This document shows positions 36,179 through 48,512 of a stretch of DNA of 64,000 nucleotides, piece by piece (the stretch's first letter is position 1; every line of letters starts with the position of its first letter). The translations under genes and the position numbers were made by a program. The notes beneath the pieces are model-generated. The model saw only the letters and a program-made list of their open reading frames with translations, was not told where the DNA came from and did no database searches. Origin of the DNA: Azadirachta indica (taxonomy: Eukaryota > Streptophyta > Magnoliopsida > Sapindales > Meliaceae); NCBI GenBank assembly GCA_022749755.1, contig CM040440.1, positions 19,083,269 to 19,147,268 of the forward strand, in the 5' to 3' direction.

Positions 36179-37364
36179 ACACAAGTAATTCTAGAAATAG
36201 CTCTACAGAGTTTTTGGTTGCCCATAAACTGTAAAAAAAGTATTGCCAGTATAGTTCATGAACTAGCTTTAAGCCTGAAATCAATAGCAGATCAGTTCCT
36301 TTTTTCTCCCCTGTATGATAATTGACACGAAATAATAGATAACTGGACTGGGAGCTCGTCTAGTACCCTCGCCATAACAAGATAACGGTGTTACTTTCAA
36401 TATGGGTCCTTGCAAGGTAAGGTTATGGTTAACTCGCACCTTCTGCAGGGCTGGCCAGTTTAACTAATGTACTGTATGTTGTTATTCATTCTTTCATAAG
36501 TGTTACAGGAATAAAGGACGATGCCCCTGCCCCGACTTGATATTTCTGTTATATTGCATGTTCTATACGTCAAATCATTTTGAATTGCTTCATTCATCAT
36601 TCTTTATGTTCATTTTTACCCGTTGACATAATAATAATAATACTGACAATGAATGGTTGGCGTACAAAAAGCAACTTTTACATTCGTCGACTTGAGTTTT
36701 CATCTCATTTACAAGTAACAGAAAAATTATTGTTCTTTGCTGGAGTAATAAAGACGTATTATCAAAATTATTTTAACAAAATTTTCACTATCATGTTATT
36801 TCAATTTTAAAATAAAATTTCACCTATTAGATGTATGGTAAAAAGTGAATAATAATTAAAAAAAAAAAAAAAAAGGATCTACATTTGGAGCAGAACGATA
36901 AAAATATCCCCTTCAAAATTATTTGTCCGACTCAAAACGCACAGCTTTAGTTAGTTACTTTTTCCTGTTATTGTTACTTGTTAGCCTTTAAAAGGATTTA
37001 ATGCTTAAATAATTTAATTTAATTTCTTTGCAAATAATAATAAATAACAAAAAGAATAATAATACTAAATAGAGAAATGCGGAAAACCATCAACCGCCGC
37101 CAATGGTGTCACGGAGCTCAATAGCAGTATTCCAACAGAAGACGAAGCCGGCCAGCACAGTGGCAATTTATCTTTCTGCCATTTAGTTTCCCCAACACCC
37201 CACCCTCTTTTTTCTTAAAACCCATTTGGAAAGGACAAATACAAGTCAGAGAATTATTAATTAATTCTCACACTTCTCCAGAATTATAATCATAATTACA
37301 ACTATAAACCTGGGGAGACATTTTGAAGAAGAAACGACACCGTTTCACCCTTTCAAAAATCACA
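36179..37364. other. NDX 3' UTR and intergenic DNA
   Basis: The first 350 or so bases look like 3' UTR, with AATAAA-like words near 36511. The remainder is AT-rich with an A-run at 36858-36874. No gene is visible. Confidence 0.4.
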
Positions 37365-37740
37365 TATTATATAAATATCCCTTCCTGACTGGTCTCATCG
37401 TTTGTCGGATGCTGTTTACCGTTCTCTCTCTCTCTCTCTCTCTCTCTAATTGGTTAGACAACAATCCCTGCCATTCCTCCAGTTACCATACCGGAAATAG
37501 CATTTTTTCTTTTTCTTCTCTTCTTGATCTATAATACGCCTTAAAAGAAAGTAAAAAAGATTCGCTGTAGTCATCAATTCAATTTGCTCTCCCTTTTTTG
37601 AATTTAAATTTCGTTGATTTTGGGATATGCCTGGATACAGTTTTTTGAGACAACGGAGCCGAAGAGGGAGAAGCTGTGATGGCGTATAGAGTGGATCACA
37701 AGTACGGCTATTTGTCAGAAAAATTAAAAAAAAAAAAAAA
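37365..37740 (+). pseudogene. 5' fragment of a Rab11/RABA small GTPase gene
   Basis: A TATATAAATA box sits at about 37368-37377. It is followed by a pyrimidine-rich leader with (CT)n at 37426-37447, and ATG at 37679. The codons there read MAYRVDHKYGYL, matching the start MAYRVDH(E)Y(D)YL of plant Rab11/RABA GTPases. After LSEKL the sequence becomes an A-run (about 37727-37743) and no P-loop (GDSGVGKS) follows. So this is the promoter, leader and first 12 or so codons of a Rab gene without the rest: a truncated duplicate or rearrangement remnant. Twelve residues are too few for certainty, but eight of the first eleven identical at the very start of an open frame with a promoter-like upstream is unlikely to be chance. 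Confidence 0.5.
37426..37447. repeat. (CT)n microsatellite
   Basis: Perfect CT run in the leader of the Rab-like fragment. Confidence 0.9.
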
Positions 37741-37951
37741 AAACAAAAAGCAAAAGAGTCAAGTGCTGCTAGGAAGTTTGTTCAATCTTCTAATCATCCG
37801 TTCGAAAAATTAGAATTGGCGAATGAAAAAAAAAAAAAACAATACAATACTCTACACGCGTGAACAATAAATTTATTGCCGCCTTGCAATCACTGCTTAC
37901 AACAAACATCCGTCCTAATTTTAATTTCGGCCAATCTCGTTTCAGACAAAG

Positions 37952-38109
37952 GTACGCCTCTCTTTCTCTCATACTCTTTTAAAAATTCCTCCGTGCCCAG
38001 CTTTTCTCTCTTGTTTTATGAAAGAATCAAACAAATTGGACACTTAAAAACTAGCTTTTCCTTAAATTGAATGAAAAACAAAAAGTGTGGCAATATTTTT
38101 GGTTTCCAG
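37952..38109 (+). other. Probable 5' UTR intron of the SOSS-B gene
   Basis: CAAAG|GTACGCC donor and TTTGGTTTCCAG|GAAG acceptor flank a T-rich intron that removes the out-of-family upstream start codon at 38071. Confidence 0.55.
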
Positions 38110-38139
38110 GAAGCGATTGTCTCAACGAAGAAGACGGGC

Positions 38140-38553
38140 ATGGTCGCTCTCAAAGACATATCACCAGCAGCTCTAAACAACATAAACACACAATTCATAG
38201 TTTTAGACAAAATGAGAACAACAATGGAAGGGCAGAACAAGACCTGTTTGGCACTCGTGGCTGACGAAACAGCAGCCGTTCACTTTCAATTCTGGCACGA
38301 CGAGTGTGATGCATTTGAACCTGGCGATGTTGTACGCTTGACTAACGGCATATTTTCCTACAACAGAAACAATCTTGTGCTGAGAGCAGGCAAGCGAGGC
38401 AAAGTTGAAAAAGTTGGCGAGTTTACTGTGGCGTTTGTGGAGACCCCAAATATGAGTGAAATTCGTTGGGTGCCTCATCCTAATAATCCTACGAAGTATA
38501 TGCAGGAAGCTGTTATTTCCACCCATTCGCGTATTTTTCCTCCAATGCCTTAA
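38140..38553 (+). CDS. SOSS complex subunit B homologue (OB-fold ssDNA-binding protein)
   Basis: The frame gives 137 residues, the length of plant SOSS-B homologues. The human counterparts hSSB1/NABP bind single-stranded DNA and help ATM signalling and repair of double-strand breaks; the plant role is inferred from this. It is a single OB-fold, with the typical stretches NKTCLALVADETAAVHFQFW, FEPGDVVRLTNGIFSY and NNLVLRAGKRGKVEKVGEF. The C-terminus is SEIRWVPHPNNPTKYMQEA, then ISTHSRIFPPMP. Start: MVALKDISPAAL at 38140 fits the family. An in-frame ATG at 38071 lies inside a probable 5' UTR intron (37952-38109, GTACGC...TTCCAG), so the longer open frame is rejected. There are no introns in the coding part. 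Confidence 0.92.
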   Translation: MVALKDISPAALNNINTQFIVLDKMRTTMEGQNKTCLALVADETAAVHFQFWHDECDAFEPGDVVRLTNGIFSYNRNNLVLRAGKRGKVEKVGEFTVAFVETPNMSEIRWVPHPNNPTKYMQEAVISTHSRIFPPMP

Positions 38554-39121
38554 ATGTGATCATCATCATCCAATCAAGACTCAAGCATGCATGTTTGTGT
38601 ACTAGATTCATTAATAACTCAGATTTAGTTATCAAGCTTCAAGCTATTATCAAGAGGGTGTTTGTTTTTCTTTATTCTGGTTTTTGTTATGTCTCACACT
38701 CAGAGAAAGAAACTTCGAAATCTATTTTCATTAAGCATGCCATAACTAATTAATTTGTAAAGAACTCGAAAGAATTTATGGGCATTTATGTTATAATACA
38801 CAGGTTGAAAAATCAACCTCCCCATGCTATATATTCTCTGGTGTGCACCAGAAAATATTTTGGCCTCCACACTAAATTTTTACATATATTACACTCTGGT
38901 TTAAAGCTAAGACTTCCGAAGCTCTAAAACCTATGTGTACACTAGACAAGGCTGCTGTCTCCTGCAAATGTATCTTGAAGAAAACATGAGCACCTTATAT
39001 TGTGCCGAATGGTTAATATATAGCCAAACTTTACTTTTGCCACTGATGATCGAGCCAGCAAAATCAACTTGGAAGTCCTGCAACAAAGATGCTACAACTT
39101 ATAAAAATCAGTCAGGCTACA
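38554..39121. other. 3' UTRs of SOSS-B (+) and BSL1 (-), convergent
   Basis: No gene. The two genes end about 570 bp apart and tail to tail. Confidence 0.5.
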
Positions 39122-42100
39122 TCATATGTATGCGAGTGAGTTCCGGTCAAGATCAGGCTGTGGGCGACCACGAGTTGGAGTTGGTGGCCTTTGAATGTTC
39201 AGCTCCTGCAGGATGGTAAAAACATATCTATGAATAATTTGAGTAGAGTGAAATTAATCCAACAAAAATGCACTCAAAATTAATATATTTTACCTGCATC
39301 CATGTGTCATCTATCACGCGTTCTGGAGATGTCTCAGGAGACTGAAGGGGAGGCGGCAAGGGGTGAATCAATTTTGGAACCACAACCAATCCCCTGCCAA
39401 CCACCAATATAGCTCCAGCATTGTTTGCCGTCCCTGGTTGCATATACCAAATTAGACTGCAAAAGCTAGCAAAAGCCGACGGCGAAAGCCTAGGTGATTT
39501 TCTTACCACAATAGTTGGTTGCAGAAAAGAGAGTAATTAATTGCCCCTGAGCAAACCGCTCAAATCCATCCATTACGCATTCATGGGCCCTAATGATGAG
39601 CTGTAATTTGTTTTTCTTACAGAAGTCTGTGACTCGGTCAGGCTGCAAGTAGCAACAATGAAGCATGGTGAGGTCTGCCTATTACAATATTGAAATGATT
39701 ATGGAGACATCATGAAATTAAGTCTCATAGATAAGACATGTAATAGCAGTAAAATCATAAAATAATATAAATTTTCAAATATCCATATAGATGGCCAAAA
39801 GCATCTATAATAGCAGGTGAAAACTTAACTTCAGATGCAAGGGCCACAGGAAACAACCAAGTTCAATCCCAGTAAGCTCATGCAATAGTTCATTTAGTAC
39901 GTCACAATTAGAAAAAGCAGTTCGAGGAACAGACTGACTTGAATCCTTGTTTAGTTTTATATGCAAGATTTGGCTTATGTAACAATACATGCTACATGGT
40001 CCAAGCTTCAAATTAATTATAGCTTCCAAGTAATAGCTGCAAAATTTTATACATATAGAAATTATTCTTTTTCAATCGATTGAGGTGCACATATACGAAT
40101 GTAAAGCAAATAATTGATAGTCCAGTCAGCATGCATTCAGTGGATAACCTCCCTTACCCCAAAAGTGACCAGACCAGGCCCCCTTGCATTTGGTCTCAAA
40201 CCTTCTATGCTATCATTTTCTGTAGGATCAGACCTATATACACAAAACAAAGATTTTAACTGAAAAAAAAAAAATGTAAACAATGATTGACCTCAAATTG
40301 GTAGATAGATTGACAACAAACATACCATAGGAGGTCCATCAGAATTATAGATCCAGCATCCATTGTTATGGGCCTTTCAAGCTTCTCTATCTGCTCCACT
40401 GAATGTATTGATCTCCCTATGCCACCATGCATACAGATGATTTTCTTTTCAATAAGTGCCGCAAGAGGAAGATAGTTGAACAGTTGGTTAAACCTTGTCC
40501 ATGCCCATATTCCATCATTCTCCCCCTGTAATGCATATTTCATTAATACAGTCTGACTTTCACAGGACAAAGAGGTGATATTAACACAAGCCTATTGATC
40601 CAAACCATTCTCTCAATGCATTCAAGACGAAAACCAAATAGTGCATTTATGTCAGCAGCCTCGTGGTTTCCACGAATCAAGTGAACATTCTCAGGGTACT
40701 CAATCTACAAAATCATGACAAAACAGACAAGATAGCCAAATGAGAAATGGATCAGAATTATACTTCATAATGAACATGGGTTGACTTAAGGCAGAAGCTT
40801 GCCTTAAGAGCAAGGAGCAAAGTTATGGTTTCCAAGCTGTGCTGCCCTCGATCAACATAATCTCCCAAAAACAAATAGTCGATATAGCTGAAACATTAAA
40901 AATAAACTGGCTGGTGAGAAAACAGCTCGCAAGCTGATTCTTTGTAAGAGCCTAACGTCAAACTTACGTGATGTCTCCTGCAGTGGAAGGAAATCCATAT
41001 TCATCAAATAGCCGCATTAAATCACCAAACTGTCCATGAAGATCACCGAAAACTTTAACAGGAGCTTTCAACTGAAGAACTGTGGGCTCCTGCATAAAAA
41101 TCTGCTCAGCTGCATAACAAAGCTCACCCACTTCATATGAATCCAAGAAAAACCTCCTATTAGCAGGAGCTTTCCAGTTTCGAGGCCTTAGCAACGTCGA
41201 AATAATCTGCACCAACAAAAGATATTAAATACTCAGCATAACTACCAGAACCAAACACTAATAGATTTGGTAACACTTGCCTTTTTATGTAAGCCCTGTG
41301 GAGATTTCTGCCTGGTGAACTTTTTGGTAGGATATGATAGGTCGTTATTTGATGGAATCATTCGTCTGCTCTCATTTTCAAACTGATCCAATGATAACTG
41401 CCTTACCATCCCACCCAGGTTCCCTACAGCCTCTTTAGCAACCACAACCTGTAATTAAAAAACTGTATGATACTCCAATCTGGCAGTTCACAAAACTATC
41501 AGGACAAGTGATGATTGAGCAAAAGACATACAGCTCTAGGATGAAGGCGAACATCTGCCTCAGTGTCACTACCATCTGAAATTGTTTCTGCAGCTTGTGA
41601 GTTATCATCAGATACAGATGTTTCTTCAGCGGGAACAGTAGAAGCTGCCTGTGCAGCTTGCCAGACAGCACTAGCTGCTTCTGCTTCAGCAGCAGAAGCC
41701 TCCCTCAGTTTCTCCATAGAATTTTTGTCCATGCTGCTAAAGATAAATACACATGACTGACTTATGGGAAGTAAGGGCAGAGTCAAAATATCTCTGTTAA
41801 GAGAGAGAGTCATGAAAATAAAACCTCAAGCCTGTGGATGAAGGAGAATCAGGTCCATCTGAAGTTTGAGCAGTCGGATAAGAACTTAAATTAGATTGAT
41901 TTACTTTTGAAGTTGTAATGGTTGGAGATCTCTCAGACGTTATTATAGAAGAATTAATGTCAGACTGAAATGGAGAATTTTCTGCTACCAAAAAGTCATC
42001 TAGCAGAATATCTGCACAAAATGCAGCAATCACGGTAATGAAACAAGATAAAATAAACATTAGCAAAATAGCACATAAACATCTGTTTCTCATTTTAAAT

Positions 42101-45100
42101 CCCTCTGGATCACTAAATTGTTGATGCTGGTAAGCACACATTTCTGCTTTCTACTTTCATGATTCAAAGTTGAGGAATTATGATTCACTTCACCATTTAA
42201 AGGAGAAAGGCTTCCCATGTAGAAGGAAAGCGGTACAAGCTTTCACAGATCTAAACTTAATGACCTATAAACAAACCAACATATGCATATACATATCCAC
42301 TCAAAGAAAGCTGAACACATAGATCACAGCAGTCAAAAGATCCAAATGTTTCAATTCTGCATAGAATTGACACTAATTCATTACTTATTTGGAAATGTCT
42401 AGAAATATAGTGACTTACTGTACGAGTTGCAACTGTCTAATAAGAGATCTAACTGTAACTGAAAGTTGAAGCATGAAACCGATCAATACTTAGGTGGGAA
42501 TACTTGAAACATAAGTTAGTGATAATTATTGCAATTGCAGCCGTTGCTTACATCCAAAATCTAAATTCAGTACATAGGCCCATACAAATTAATGAAGATG
42601 CTCCAAATTATTACAGCCTTTTATTTACAAATCAAATATTATAATCTTTACCTCCTCTGAGACCACCATAAATATATATGCGAACACCAATAGATGCAGA
42701 TGCATGACGACACCGACGCATGAGTTCCAAAGAAGGATCGTGTTCAGCATGACCCTTGCTGGTACGTGAGGAAGTCACAAGTCCATTTCTGTCCAACCAA
42801 ACCCCGGCAGCAGTGTCCAATACTACCAAAACAGAGATAAAAATAAAGAAGAAACAAAGAAAAAAGAAAAAAAAATCATGTTGGAATTACATTCTATCAT
42901 TAAAGACGAGAACAATAGATTACCAGCAACAGCAGCTTCGCCTTCTACTGCACGTCCTCCTCTTAGAGCACCTCCTGTAACATGCAACCGTGCACCAACA
43001 AAAACCTAATAGCAACCAATATCAGGTTTCATGATAGAAACAAGGATCAAAGGAAACATCTAACTCATTTTGGTGACAGAAATATGCTAACTACCACTAC
43101 CCTCTGCCCAATCTCCTTGACTGCTTTGAAAACAATGCATTCCAATGAGAAGATTATACTAATATTTGTAACTAACAATTTAGTAACTGTGGCTTCCAGG
43201 ACCATATCCGTAACTTACCGCAGCATGTTGATATCTTGGTGAAGGAGCCACACCAGGTGCTAGAGTCCACTCCCATTGACCATTCCTATGCATGAGTAGC
43301 CCATAAGCATCTGCCAGTGGCTGTGCAGGGATATATACAATCAATGAACTTGAAAGAAAGCATCTTAATATAAGACTTGAAATGAAACATATGAGAGTTC
43401 TGACTCTTGTATATCAGAATTGCACACAATAGACATATAATACCATTCTTACTTGTGACTGTTTTAACCTACACATATCTTCTATGTTCCATGTAAGTGC
43501 TATTTTTGTCTTTCAATCAGCATGATTACAATAAAATTTGAGCCATAACCTAATATGATATAAGCAGGTAATATCAATTCGCTGCTTTATTTATCCATAA
43601 AAAGGAAAATCCACCATACCGCACCAGAAGAGTCCCTTCCACCACAAAGCAAGAACATGCCATCTGAGCGAGCACTGGCTGTAGCATACCTGCAAAGTAG
43701 TGTTAATTTTAAAATGAGTTTTGTTGAAATAATTTAGGAATTATAATTCTGACAACTTTTTTGAGCTACACACTCACATCCTAGCAGAAGGTCTATCACC
43801 TTCTGGGTTCAGCCTCTGCCATACATATGGTTTTTGGGCAGTATCCAAAGCCCAAGCATCAGACAGAACTCTTTTCCCTGGAAACAACAAATGAACACCA
43901 TCAGGACAACAGATCAACATTCAATTTTCTGCAAGATTACGTCAATTCCTTTTCAGTTATGATTGAGATGAACTTATAAAGATCAACTACCTCAGCTTCA
44001 GAGACTTGAATAAGATATTGATGCCTCATGTTAACAATAAACAGTAAGTTGTAAAAAGAACTTGAAAGTCAGCTTGTTCCCTCTAACGCCAACAAAGCTA
44101 ACTCTAAAACACTTTGGACTGAAACCTAACACAATATTAATCTCTGAATGATAGCAGTCTTGTATCAGATAAAACTCTCGGGAACAATGAAATTTCACAA
44201 CATGTTCTCCTAAGGACATATTATTACACAAGAAACATGAAACACAGGAATAAACATAGCAGTTAAGAGCAAATGTCTCACCATCATTACCACTGACAGT
44301 GACAAGATATCTCTGGCCAACCAAATCCATAACATGACCATAACGAGGCCCTGGACCCTGTCCTTGCACCACCACTCTAAACTCACATTTAACCACAAAA
44401 ATAAAAATCAGCAATCAGATCAACACTCAACAAACCCCAAAAAATACCTAAAACATAAAGCGAGATTAATTACCAGAAACTCACCTGTGCCACTTGAATT
44501 TGTCATTAGTCAAGTCAAGCACATAAAGATCATCAGTTGAATGGCCGGCAGGACCTATGCCACCCTATCCATACACCAGTCTTCCATAAAAATCATAAGG
44601 CAAGGATATTGCAACAATCATAAATGAATTCCACATTACTTACCTGAAAAACAACCATGGTACCAACTGCAGCTGCCGCATGTGCTGCCCTGGGAGATGG
44701 TGGCTCGCCAGCAGGTCGTATTCTGCAGAAGAGCTAAAATGTAAATCAAAATGCCATTGAATATTCAAAACCAAAAAAGAGAAACAAAGAAATTCAGCGT
44801 ACCTGGTCCATTTTCTGGTGAGAACGTCGTAAGAATGAACTGAGTTCGTCACTCCAGCCAACCCTACAACAAAATTAACAAATTTCTTAATACAAGTATG
44901 AAAGAGTGCATGTAGTTAGATGTGAATTTCACATAGAGAGAAAGGAGGGAAAAAAAGGAGCGAAGGAATGTAACTGATGCCGGGAGCAGAAGAGGACGCG
45001 CCGCCCTCAATAGCGGTGGCACCGCCAAAGAGGATAAGACGAGGACCGGTAGTCTTGGTGGCAGCAACAGCAGTAAGAGTATGACCGCATCGCGGACCAG

Positions 45101-45179
45101 GAGCGTCCTCATCTGTGTCCCAATAGGTCTCCAAGGTCCGGTAGGTCGGAGCCGGATGAAGCCATGGCTTCGAGTTCAT
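39122..45179 (-). CDS. BSL1: Kelch-repeat Ser/Thr phosphatase BSL1, complete
   Basis: BSL1 belongs to the BSU1 family, plant protein phosphatases with an N-terminal kelch propeller and a C-terminal PP1-like catalytic domain; family members act in brassinosteroid signalling by dephosphorylating GSK3-like kinases. I rebuilt 21 exons (transcript order): 44975-45179, 44803-44863, 44644-44722, 44485-44564, 44282-44376, 43778-43877, 43620-43689, 43219-43320, 42924-43005, 42652-42822, 41825-42011, 41532-41736, 41281-41448, 40968-41206, 40803-40887, 40606-40704, 40326-40525, 40158-40233, 39507-39642, 39294-39433, 39122-39205. The start [20 protein letters not shown] is the BSL1 form, not BSL2/3. Phosphatase signatures are present: [11 protein letters not shown] (GDxHG), then GDYVDRG and RGNHE for metal binding, and NYCGT near the end. 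The end is [10 protein letters not shown]...SLAYI. All junctions keep frame. The promoter side has GA repeats at 45464-45535. Confidence 0.96.
40705..40802 (-). other. GC-AG intron in BSL1 (after exon 15)
   Basis: The donor reads CTTAAG|GCAAGC and the acceptor TTTTGTAG|ATTGAG. The junction [15 protein letters not shown] is invariant in the family, which fixes the GC donor. Confidence 0.85.
41207..41280 (-). other. GC-AG intron in BSL1 (after exon 13)
   Basis: The donor reads AAAAAG|GCAAGT and the acceptor GGTGCAG|ATTATT. The family protein reads [16 protein letters not shown] exactly across this junction, so the GC donor is required. The nearby GT would insert wrong residues. The strong AAG|GCAAGT context is typical of GC donors. 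Confidence 0.85.
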
Positions 45180-46590
45180 GGAGCCTTAAGAACAAAGATC
45201 AGTAAAATCAATATACAAAAGTATCAGCAACGATCAAGATCTTCGAAAATTAAACTCTAAAAAAAGTCAGGATCCGATTAGCAGCAATCTGGTGGAGGTG
45301 GCGGGCCCGGACAAAGGCTCCGGACCCTCTTATCACTTTTCTCTCTAATTCTTGAATTTTTATCTTTTTTAATTAAAAATTTAAATAAATAAAATTATTG
45401 GAAAGCAGGTATAAGGCGTTGAGAAGGCGATTTGATTATGATTGTGGTAAAAATCTAACATTCAGAGAGAGAGAGACAGTGGCAGTGGAGAGAGGGCAAT
45501 TCCGAGAAGAGAGAGGGGAAGGGAGAGAGAAGAAAATGAAAAGTGAGGTGGGGCGGGTGTAAAGGTACAGGAGCTGTAGCGATGCAGTCGCGTAAAAGTG
45601 TCAACCGTTACGTTACATTTACATTACAATATCATACATCTAGAATGCAACAGCGAATTAATGGCCAGGCTTATTATGATTGTAAGTTATTATATAGTAT
45701 TAGTGAACGTCAACCTGTAATGCACCTACTCTGCTATATCAACTTTACACGTGAAGGCTTTTACTGGAATTACCTTAGATCCATTTTTACTTACTGTTAA
45801 GTAGAAGCAGCTAGATTACGAGCTCCAGTCAGCTTCTTCTAAATTAATTAAATTTTTAATTAATGAATTCTTCAATTATTATTTTTCCTCCTTGTTTGAA
45901 CGGGCAGTACTGATAATTGATGGCTAACAAATCCTCGCTTTACGTGTTGATTTTGGAATGAGAAATCTTTGGAGAAACTTTTCCAAATATACAAAGAGTT
46001 TAAAATCAACTGGTCGTTTATAACATGTTCATACGTTGTTGGCCAAAGTCTATTTGCCCACCGGCTTACGCATCATATTCAATAATCCAAATACAGCGAA
46101 GATTAGATGTGAGAATTTATTTGCTCATGACTACAGCTGTAAGACTTCTTAAAAAGTTTTCCTTTGCATATACTTCATTCAGGGTCGCGGGGCGTTTCTA
46201 TGAAAGTTCGTGTACGTGCTCCTGATTCAACATTCAAATACTAATAAAATACCAATACCAAATTAATTAATTAATGAAAACGAGTTAAGCTGCCAGTTGA
46301 CAACAGACTCAATTCCCCATCCCTTCAACGAATCAACATTTGCCTTATGGTCCCTGGAACTGAAATATAACAACATCGTCGAGAAAATGGAAGACTTAGA
46401 AAGCTAATATCTTATTAATAGTAAAACTTTCAAAAACGTCTACCTTTCAAACTGAAAATTCTGTTTTATCAACGCAAACTAAGGGTGTCGTCTATGGCTT
46501 ACATGAATTTGAAAAAGCTTTGGTGTGTGGTGTACATTTCACTAACATCAATATATATATATATATATATATATATTACAAAGGATGAGA
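45180..46590. promoter_or_regulatory. BSL1 promoter and intergenic DNA
   Basis: GA-rich leader at 45464-45535, read as CT-rich on the BSL1 strand. No further gene is seen. A perfect (AT)n run of about 25 bp lies at 46552-46576. Confidence 0.45.
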
Positions 46591-46593
46591 AAC

Positions 46594-47960
46594 CTTGCAT
46601 GAATTCTGTCGATTTCTGCAATAATTTCTGATATAAGCTCAAGCTTGCTCGCATCTAGAAGGTCCTCAAGCTGCAATGTCAATAGCTGGAACAGGAGGGT
46701 GTCTCGCAGCCAGGTAAATGCCACATGAAACGTAAGGTAGGAAATGGAAGACAAGGTGAAAACATGTCAAACGATTAGCTGCCATAAGAAAGTAGCTCAA
46801 GGAGCACATGACAAACCTTGTGTAATAAAGGTACACTCACCTAGATTTTACAGAGCAATTAAAAACCTCAGTCTAGATAAAAATATCACCTGAAACTGCT
46901 AAACAAATCTTGTGTTGCAATTTGGGTATGGCTTCAAATGCCAGGAGGAGAATTGTAACCTCAGCTAGAAGCAGAGAAAACGAAAAAAATATTCTTCCAA
47001 AGAAATTCTTTGAGCTGTTGGAGTGATATTAATTTCTGAACTACATTTCTTCTGTTGCTGAGAGATGCTAAAGTTCCATCTAATGTTAATTTCAGGATAA
47101 CCCCATCATCTTTCTTGGTTCCATAATCTATTAATAATACTTTCACAATGGTAAAAGTTCAAAACTGCATCCGTGAGCTTCTTTTATGATCTTATTAGAC
47201 AGTTCAGATTGGGATTCCCCTTTCTTGTACTTCCCTGGAAAGGAGAAGTGCGACAACAGTCTGGCTGATAAAAGCTCAGCTATGATGTACTTCCTAGCTA
47301 CTAAAAGATGAAACAAACAATTCGTAGAAGGATATTTGGCAGAAGGTATATATGTCCATTACAAGCTGGTTGTATGCCAACAAACTTATACTGAAGGCTC
47401 AATAATGCAACAGAGAAAAATGATTAAAAGAACAGGATATAAGCAGTGCAAAAAATTCGAAGAGTTATCATAAATCACATTGCTGATGCGTAATTCATTT
47501 GAGGCTATGCTAAATGAATGATGTACTTCTCATGATGACAGGATCCAGCTATTCCAGAATCAAGAGCTTTTGCAAAGTACGCTGAGGAAATTCTGTAGTA
47601 AAATAATAAATCACAATGAAAAGGGAGAGCATGAGGAAGGAGCAAAAGCAGATCAATTCTCACTGCCAGGAGCCAAATCGACCCATACACCTGCTTAGGT
47701 ACTTTCTTAGGATAGTGAGCAACATGTTCAGCAACAGGAGAAACATCATGTGACCATATGGAGTTTCGTTGTTGAGTCCAATATACGTGATCTTCAAACA
47801 AAAAAAATTATTTGATCTTAGCAATAGTCAAACTATTGAGGCCGAATTCATGATAATATCAATTACCTTATCAGCATCAGTAGCTTTCAAAAGAGTGTTT
47901 GGAGTGGATCGTGCTCAGCTTTCCAAACAGGAGAACATAGCTGCAGAAACAGCCACAAAT
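46594..47960 (-). pseudogene. Exon-like pieces of an unidentified gene
   Basis: Several short stretches look coding and are edged by splice motifs. 46594-46670 (CAG acceptor, GTTTCT donor) reads LEDLLDASKLELISEI then IAEIDRIHAR. The frame at 46961-47146 begins MKVLLIDYGTKKDDGVIL. 47691-47791 (AAG acceptor, GTGTAT donor) reads HVYWTQQRNSIWSHDVSP. 47870-47945 contains PVWKAEHDPLQTL before a stop. I do not recognise the protein, and no single frame joins the pieces. It is either a poorly expressed gene whose exons I could not link or a decayed copy; stops between pieces favour decay. Confidence 0.3.
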
Positions 47961-48512
47961 TCATTGTTACTATGATTGAATACCACGACTTTCTCCCACA
48001 CAGGTAAACCATGTGTTGTACGAAGGTATAGTCATGAATACTTCTAAGATAACATGGTAATCAATATGTCAGATAAATTATCATCAATATTATGTCCTCA
48101 GAAACTAACAATTAATCGGGAATGAGCAATATCTGCACTTTCAATTTGAGACTGAAAATGAAACAAGCAAGGACTAGCCAGGAAAACCCAAGAAAAATAT
48201 ACCTTGATACACATGGTTGATAGAAATTACCTTGATACTAGTCCATATATCCATAGGGTACAAATTACATAACGAAGGAGTTTCAAAAACTGAAAATAAG
48301 TCCCCTTTTCAAGTTCAATGATAAAAGATAGCAAGAAAAGAATAAATTTCATTTGTATTCATCCCAGGCAATTCTGGCAAACTATTTCTACACAGCCAAA
48401 AACAAATTAGCAATTGGAAACGAAAATTTTCACGACAGCAAATTAATATGCTAGACAAGGTGGTACAACTTCCAGGGAAAACAAATCAGCATTTGAAAAT
48501 GAAAATCAAGAT

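Noticed and set aside
38071..38139. Upstream in-frame ATG extending the SOSS-B protein by 23 residues
   Set aside because: It lies across a probable 5' UTR intron and its residues do not fit the family start.
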